From Treponema sp. (GTDB lineage Bacteria; Spirochaetota; Spirochaetia; Treponematales; Treponemataceae), in NCBI GenBank assembly GCA_017484285.1, contig JAFUTH010000003.1, forward strand, positions 1 through 64,000: a stretch of 64,000 bases of DNA, given 5' to 3'. The position numbers and the translations under genes are program-made. Every line of letters starts with the position of its first letter. The stretch's first letter is position 1. The notes under the pieces were generated by a model. The model was not told the origin of the DNA. It ran no database searches and saw only the letters and a list, made by a program, of their open reading frames with translations. Of this stretch, positions 60,376-64,000 are shown one piece after another.

Positions 60376-63180
60376 ATGAGCGATTCAGATAAAACAAATG
60401 AACTTGACAATTACGGCGTATGGGTCAAAAAACCACCGCGCACCGTTTCATCTGAAATTGAGAGCGACCTGCCTGATTTTTCAGCCGCAGAAAGTATAGA
60501 CGACACCGCGTTTGACTCGGGAGACACCGCGCTCTCAGCAGACGAGCTTGCGAATCTCACCGGGGCACTGAGCGAAGAGCCTTCACCTGCCGCCTCTGGC
60601 GATACCGAAGAAATCTCCCTTGATGAATTTATCGAAGGCGGTGTTTTTGAGGGCGACGACACCGCATCATCTCCCGCTGCCGAAGAAAGCAGCGCACCGG
60701 CGCCTGCTCAAGAAGAATCTGTCTCACTTGACGACTTTATGGATACATCTGAAGCCCCGAGCGACATCGCCGTTTCTGACGAGCCCACTATCAGCGAGCC
60801 CGCCTCTCTTTCTGTTGATGACGGTCCTATCGACATCGATCTTTCATTTGACGACTCCGCGCCAAGCATCGCGCCGTCTGAGCCAGCAGCAGCTCCGGTC
60901 GCTGCCGTTTCAGGCTCAGAAGAAATCGATTTGAGTGATTTCGGCGTTGATTTTGGTGACTCGGGAGGCGCAGCTGCCCCCGCAACAGAACCTGCCGCCT
61001 CAGATGACGGCGCAGAAAGCGTCGATTTGAGTGACTTCGGCGTTGATTTCAGCGAACCGTCGGAATCCCCCGCCGCCGAAGAAAGCACGAGCACGGGCGC
61101 TCCCGCCACAGATGAAAGCGGCATGGAAGAAATCAGTCTCGACTCATTCGGTTTCGACATCAATGCCGAAGAATCAACCGAGGAAGAAGCAGCCCCCGCC
61201 GCAAGCGAGGCCACCGAAGAAGAATCCCCGTCGCTTTCCGCAGAAGAATCAGTTCCGCTCTCAGAGCCGCAAGCAGAGCCAGAAGTCATGTCCGTCACCG
61301 CAGACGATGATGTCGGCGATATTTCACTTGATGCAGACACGTCTGCTCCGTCAGCACCATCGGCACAGCCAGCGGGAAGCGCGGACGATTTCTCTTCGCC
61401 TGACGAAGACGACTTCGACCTTGACTCAATCATGGATTCCATCGAAGACGAAAACGGAAACACCACTTCGCTCAACGATGAGGGCACAACTGAGGCGACA
61501 GAGAATACAGAGAGTATCGAAGAAAGCGTACCTGCCGAAGAAGTTCCGGCCACCGTCGATGTCGTCGACATGGACGAACCTGTCTTTGAAGAAACCGCCG
61601 TTGACATTCCAGAGGCAGAAGACTCAAATCCGTTCGAGCTTCCGCCTGACAATGCATTTGCCGAAACCGCGTCCGCTCCTGTCGAAAGTGCGCCTCTTGA
61701 AGAGCCAGCCGCTGTGAGCGACGAAATCACGCTTCCAGAAGAAGAGCCCGTCATTGAAGATAGCGAACCCGTCACGCAAACCGCTCCTGCCCCCGCAGAA
61801 GAAGAGAACCCCGCTCCAGTACAGAGCGAAGTCAAACAGGATTCAGAGATTTCAGCAGCAACCAGCGCTATCTTGAGCCAGATTGTCTCAGAGCTTTCAT
61901 CTCTCAGAAGCGAAATCTCTGGTCTCAAAAACGATTTTGAAGAATTAAAAAACAAAGAGCCAGTTGCAGTCGCTCCCCAAGTGCAGGAAGAGCCAGATTC
62001 CCCAGCTCCGCAAGAGGCTGCGTCAGGCGGATTTTTTGACAACACCGAAGAAGACGAAACGATTGCCCTCTCACTCGATGAAATGGACAACATTCTCAAC
62101 TCTGTCGAAATGGTCGAAGACACGACTCCAGCGCTTCCCGCAGAAGAAGAAGTGGCAAACACAGACGCGGAAAGCACCATCGACTTCTCAAATGAAAATC
62201 TTGAGGAGCCGGTTCTTGACGATCTTGAAAATGACAGCGATGACTCAGACGCCCCCGAAGAGCTTCCCGATGAAATCCTCGTTCCCAAAACCGATGATAT
62301 TCTCGTCGAATCAAGCCAGGAAAATCTTATCGACGAAGAGCCGGCATCTGAGCTTCCTGCTGACATCGACCTCACCGAAGAGCCAAAGCTCGACAGCGGT
62401 GCAAGCGAAACGGTAAGCGCAGAGGATTCGGCGGCATCATACGACCTCGACAATTTCTCATTTGACGACTCATCAGAAGAAATTCTTCCCGCAGAAGAGC
62501 TTTCTGACGACACCGCTCTTGAAGAAGTCACCGAAGAGCCAATTGAAGAAGCAATTCCTGCCGAAGACGCGTCAGACGATGCCGAAGAAATTCCTGCCGT
62601 CGAAGAAGCAGTCGCTCAAGAAGAGCCCGTTATTGAGGAAACGGTCGCCGCAGAAGACAACGATTCATCTCTGATTGACGAGCCGTTTGTCTTTGAAGAT
62701 GAGGCAGCCGCAAGCGACGCGCCGATTGAAGCGGAGTCTCCCGCAACCGACAGTGACGCTCCCGCAGAAGCACCTGCTTTTGAAGAAGATGCTGAAGACA
62801 CCACAGCAGCGGCTGACACAGAAGCGTTCGAAGAAAGCGCCGAGACTATCGCTGAAGACGAACCCGAAGAAGACTCAAATGAGTCAGAAGAAAACAGTGT
62901 CGCTATCTCAGAAACGGAACTGGATCGACTTCTTGCAGAAGACCGCAGCATCAACGATTCGCTCACCGACGAAAACCTCAACTATCTTGCTGATGACGCA
63001 GCTCTCGACGGAAACCCGTCGTCATCAATTCCGCACGAGCTCCAAAAAGAAATAAAATCAGTGCTTTCATATATGGATCAGCTTTTGGAAAATCTCCCTG
63101 AAGAGAAAATTGCTGAATTCGCGCAGTCCGAGCAGTTCGAAACATACAAAAAACTGTTCAAAGAGCTGGGGCTTGAGTAA
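60376..63180 (+). CDS. Large acidic low-complexity protein with spaced LSDF-type motifs
   Basis: A 934-residue protein with no signal peptide or membrane segment. It starts MSDSDKTNELDNYGVWVKKP. Most of it is Asp/Glu/Ala/Ser/Pro-rich and likely disordered. Short motifs of the form [I/V]-[S/D]-L-[S/D]-[D/E/S]-F recur near residues 79, 116, 184, 216 and 253: ISLDEF, VSLDDF, IDLSDFGVDF, VDLSDFGVDF and ISLDSFGFDI. Residues ~495-530 form a coiled coil (ATSAILSQIVSELSSLRSEI). The final ~90 residues (LDRLLAEDRSINDSLTDENL then MDQLLENLPEEKIAEFAQSE) look folded and helical. It overlaps the next gene as TAATG. A cytoplasmic scaffold is the best guess. Confidence 0.85.
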   Translation: MSDSDKTNELDNYGVWVKKPPRTVSSEIESDLPDFSAAESIDDTAFDSGDTALSADELANLTGALSEEPSPAASGDTEEISLDEFIEGGVFEGDDTASSPAAEESSAPAPAQEESVSLDDFMDTSEAPSDIAVSDEPTISEPASLSVDDGPIDIDLSFDDSAPSIAPSEPAAAPVAAVSGSEEIDLSDFGVDFGDSGGAAAPATEPAASDDGAESVDLSDFGVDFSEPSESPAAEESTSTGAPATDESGMEEISLDSFGFDINAEESTEEEAAPAASEATEEESPSLSAEESVPLSEPQAEPEVMSVTADDDVGDISLDADTSAPSAPSAQPAGSADDFSSPDEDDFDLDSIMDSIEDENGNTTSLNDEGTTEATENTESIEESVPAEEVPATVDVVDMDEPVFEETAVDIPEAEDSNPFELPPDNAFAETASAPVESAPLEEPAAVSDEITLPEEEPVIEDSEPVTQTAPAPAEEENPAPVQSEVKQDSEISAATSAILSQIVSELSSLRSEISGLKNDFEELKNKEPVAVAPQVQEEPDSPAPQEAASGGFFDNTEEDETIALSLDEMDNILNSVEMVEDTTPALPAEEEVANTDAESTIDFSNENLEEPVLDDLENDSDDSDAPEELPDEILVPKTDDILVESSQENLIDEEPASELPADIDLTEEPKLDSGASETVSAEDSAASYDLDNFSFDDSSEEILPAEELSDDTALEEVTEEPIEEAIPAEDASDDAEEIPAVEEAVAQEEPVIEETVAAEDNDSSLIDEPFVFEDEAAASDAPIEAESPATDSDAPAEAPAFEEDAEDTTAAADTEAFEESAETIAEDEPEEDSNESEENSVAISETELDRLLAEDRSINDSLTDENLNYLADDAALDGNPSSSIPHELQKEIKSVLSYMDQLLENLPEEKIAEFAQSEQFETYKKLFKELGLE

Positions 63181-64000
63181 TGGAACCAATTGATACAACG
63201 CAACCACAGAAACGAGGTCTTCTCCAAAAAGCACAGAGCATTCTTGCCGATGTCACGCCGCCGTTCGAAAAATGGGCGACCCGCTCAGGCTTCAAGCGCG
63301 CCGCGATATTGCGCCCCTGCACGACAACCGAAGGCAAATTTTATTATGCAACCGACAGCATCGGCTTTTCGGCGCGAGAGATGGCACAGCTTGTCGAAAC
63401 AAATGACTTCTGGATGCACACGCTCTCACGTGCGTTTGAATGGCAGTGTTTTTCCCGCGATTTCAACGAGCTTGAGACTTTCGACGGTCTTTTCTCAGAT
63501 GACGTATACAATGCGATAAACAAACTCTTCTTCTTGCCGTTCAAAGACAAAAAGAATCCGCTCATTTTTGTTCTTGTTGAGCTTGATGACGACGATGACA
63601 TTACGCTCGCGGAGGCGTCAGAAACCGCCGTCACGCTCAAAAATATCGTCGAATTCAAAAACCAAGAGCGAAAAATTCTCGCAAAACTCGACACAAACAT
63701 CGACAAAGGGCTTGAAATCTCCGAAAGTCGCCTGTACATTCTCTCGCTTGATGCCTGCATTGAGCAGGAACTTGAGGGAGTTGAAGTTCCAGGAAATGAG
63801 CTTCGCGCATTAGTCAAGCAGGCAATCACTGACAATGCACAGATGATTGTCGCACCGCTTTTCCGTGCGCCGAATTGCAGCCATTCCGGTTCAAACGGCG
63901 AAATAAAAGTCGTACTCTTCGCAAAAGATGAGGAAGACGAGCAGTTGCTTGCCTACCACATCTCCAGAACACTCACGACGCTGCTCGGACGCGAAATCTC
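63180..64000 (+). CDS. Partial gene coupled to the acidic protein, function unknown
   Basis: An open frame starting at the ATG of a TAATG junction with the acidic-protein gene and running off the window end (273 codons seen). It begins MEPIDTTQPQKRGLLQKAQS. It is cytoplasmic so far. WATRSGFKRAAILRPCTTTE and FYYATDSIGFSAREMAQLVE are at ~32-75. KNPLIFVLVELDDDDDITLA is at ~123-142. A helical region with NIVEFKNQERKILAKLDTNI follows. IKVVLFAKDEEDEQLLAYHI and LTTLLGREI are at the window edge. The family is not recognised. Coupling implies joint function with the acidic protein. Confidence 0.75.
   Translation, partial: MEPIDTTQPQKRGLLQKAQSILADVTPPFEKWATRSGFKRAAILRPCTTTEGKFYYATDSIGFSAREMAQLVETNDFWMHTLSRAFEWQCFSRDFNELETFDGLFSDDVYNAINKLFFLPFKDKKNPLIFVLVELDDDDDITLAEASETAVTLKNIVEFKNQERKILAKLDTNIDKGLEISESRLYILSLDACIEQELEGVEVPGNELRALVKQAITDNAQMIVAPLFRAPNCSHSGSNGEIKVVLFAKDEEDEQLLAYHISRTLTTLLGREI

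Noticed and set aside
60708..62531. 607-codon Ser-rich open frame antisense to the acidic protein
   Set aside because: It arises from the biased GAA/GCC/TCA codon use of the sense gene. The sense frame has a promoter, a start site, a coupled downstream gene and a foldable C-terminus.

Overview
The window is a stretch of spirochaete chromosome, almost certainly from a Treponema. The evidence is the treponemal flagellar gene order (flbD-motA-motB-fliL-fliM-fliY-fliO-fliP-fliQ-fliR-flhB-flhA-flhF-flhG-fliA-fapA), a FliY-type switch protein, an AtoS/AtoC-like kinase and sigma-54 regulator pair, several exported proteins that look lineage-specific, and base composition near half G+C. I see no phage, IS element, rRNA operon, CRISPR array or replication origin.

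Layout. 1-235: three copies of a stem-loop repeat. 236-2876 (minus): trpS-yicC-cmk. 2982-5591: folC and alr, convergent and overlapping. 5763-9953: a lipoprotein, thrC, dCMP deaminase (minus) and an orphan amino-acid-binding protein behind a nine-copy 22-bp array. 9956-13690: mfd, carrying an in-frame dispersed repeat. 13742-16202: an unrecognised operon of an exported protein, a pseudo-receiver/PilZ-like protein and a zinc-ribbon membrane protein, preceded by a candidate sigma-28 promoter. 16269-21242: tRNA-Leu(CAG), rho, bactofilin, lnt, an HU-like gene, rpsT and tRNA-Glu(TTC). 21335-31504 (minus): a chemoreceptor, murC, a barrel-like protein, then murG-cvpA-holB-histidine kinase-sigma-54 regulator. 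31646-34008 (minus): flgF-flgG-flgJ with two sigma-28-like promoters. 34191-35866: glgC and a J-domain protein. 35863-53475 (minus): the large flagellar operon. 53668-60193: a PhoB/PhoR-like pair, hemW, lepB, smpB, an exported protein, tsaC and an FtsB-like protein. 60376-64000: a 934-residue acidic repeat protein and the start of a downstream gene.

How the genes fit together. The flagellar genes supply the stator (MotA/B), switch (FliM/FliY), export gate (FliO, FliP, FliQ, FliR, FlhA, FlhB), placement factors (FlhF/FlhG), sigma-28 (FliA) and rod proteins (FlgF, FlgG, FlgJ). CCGATAA-type -10 elements in front of flgF, flgG and the 13742 operon suggest that FliA also controls the unrecognised PilZ-like operon. 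MurC, MurG, Alr, Lnt, LepB, bactofilin and the FtsB-like protein cover envelope growth. TrpS, Rho, Mfd, SmpB, TsaC, YicC and S20 cover information processing.

I found no clear undescribed defence or biosynthetic system. The least ordinary signals are the dispersed repeats at gene boundaries (one translated inside Mfd), the 22-bp array, the FliA-linked pseudo-receiver/PilZ-like operon, and the acidic protein with regularly spaced short motifs. All functional calls are by recognition of sequence features, with no database search.
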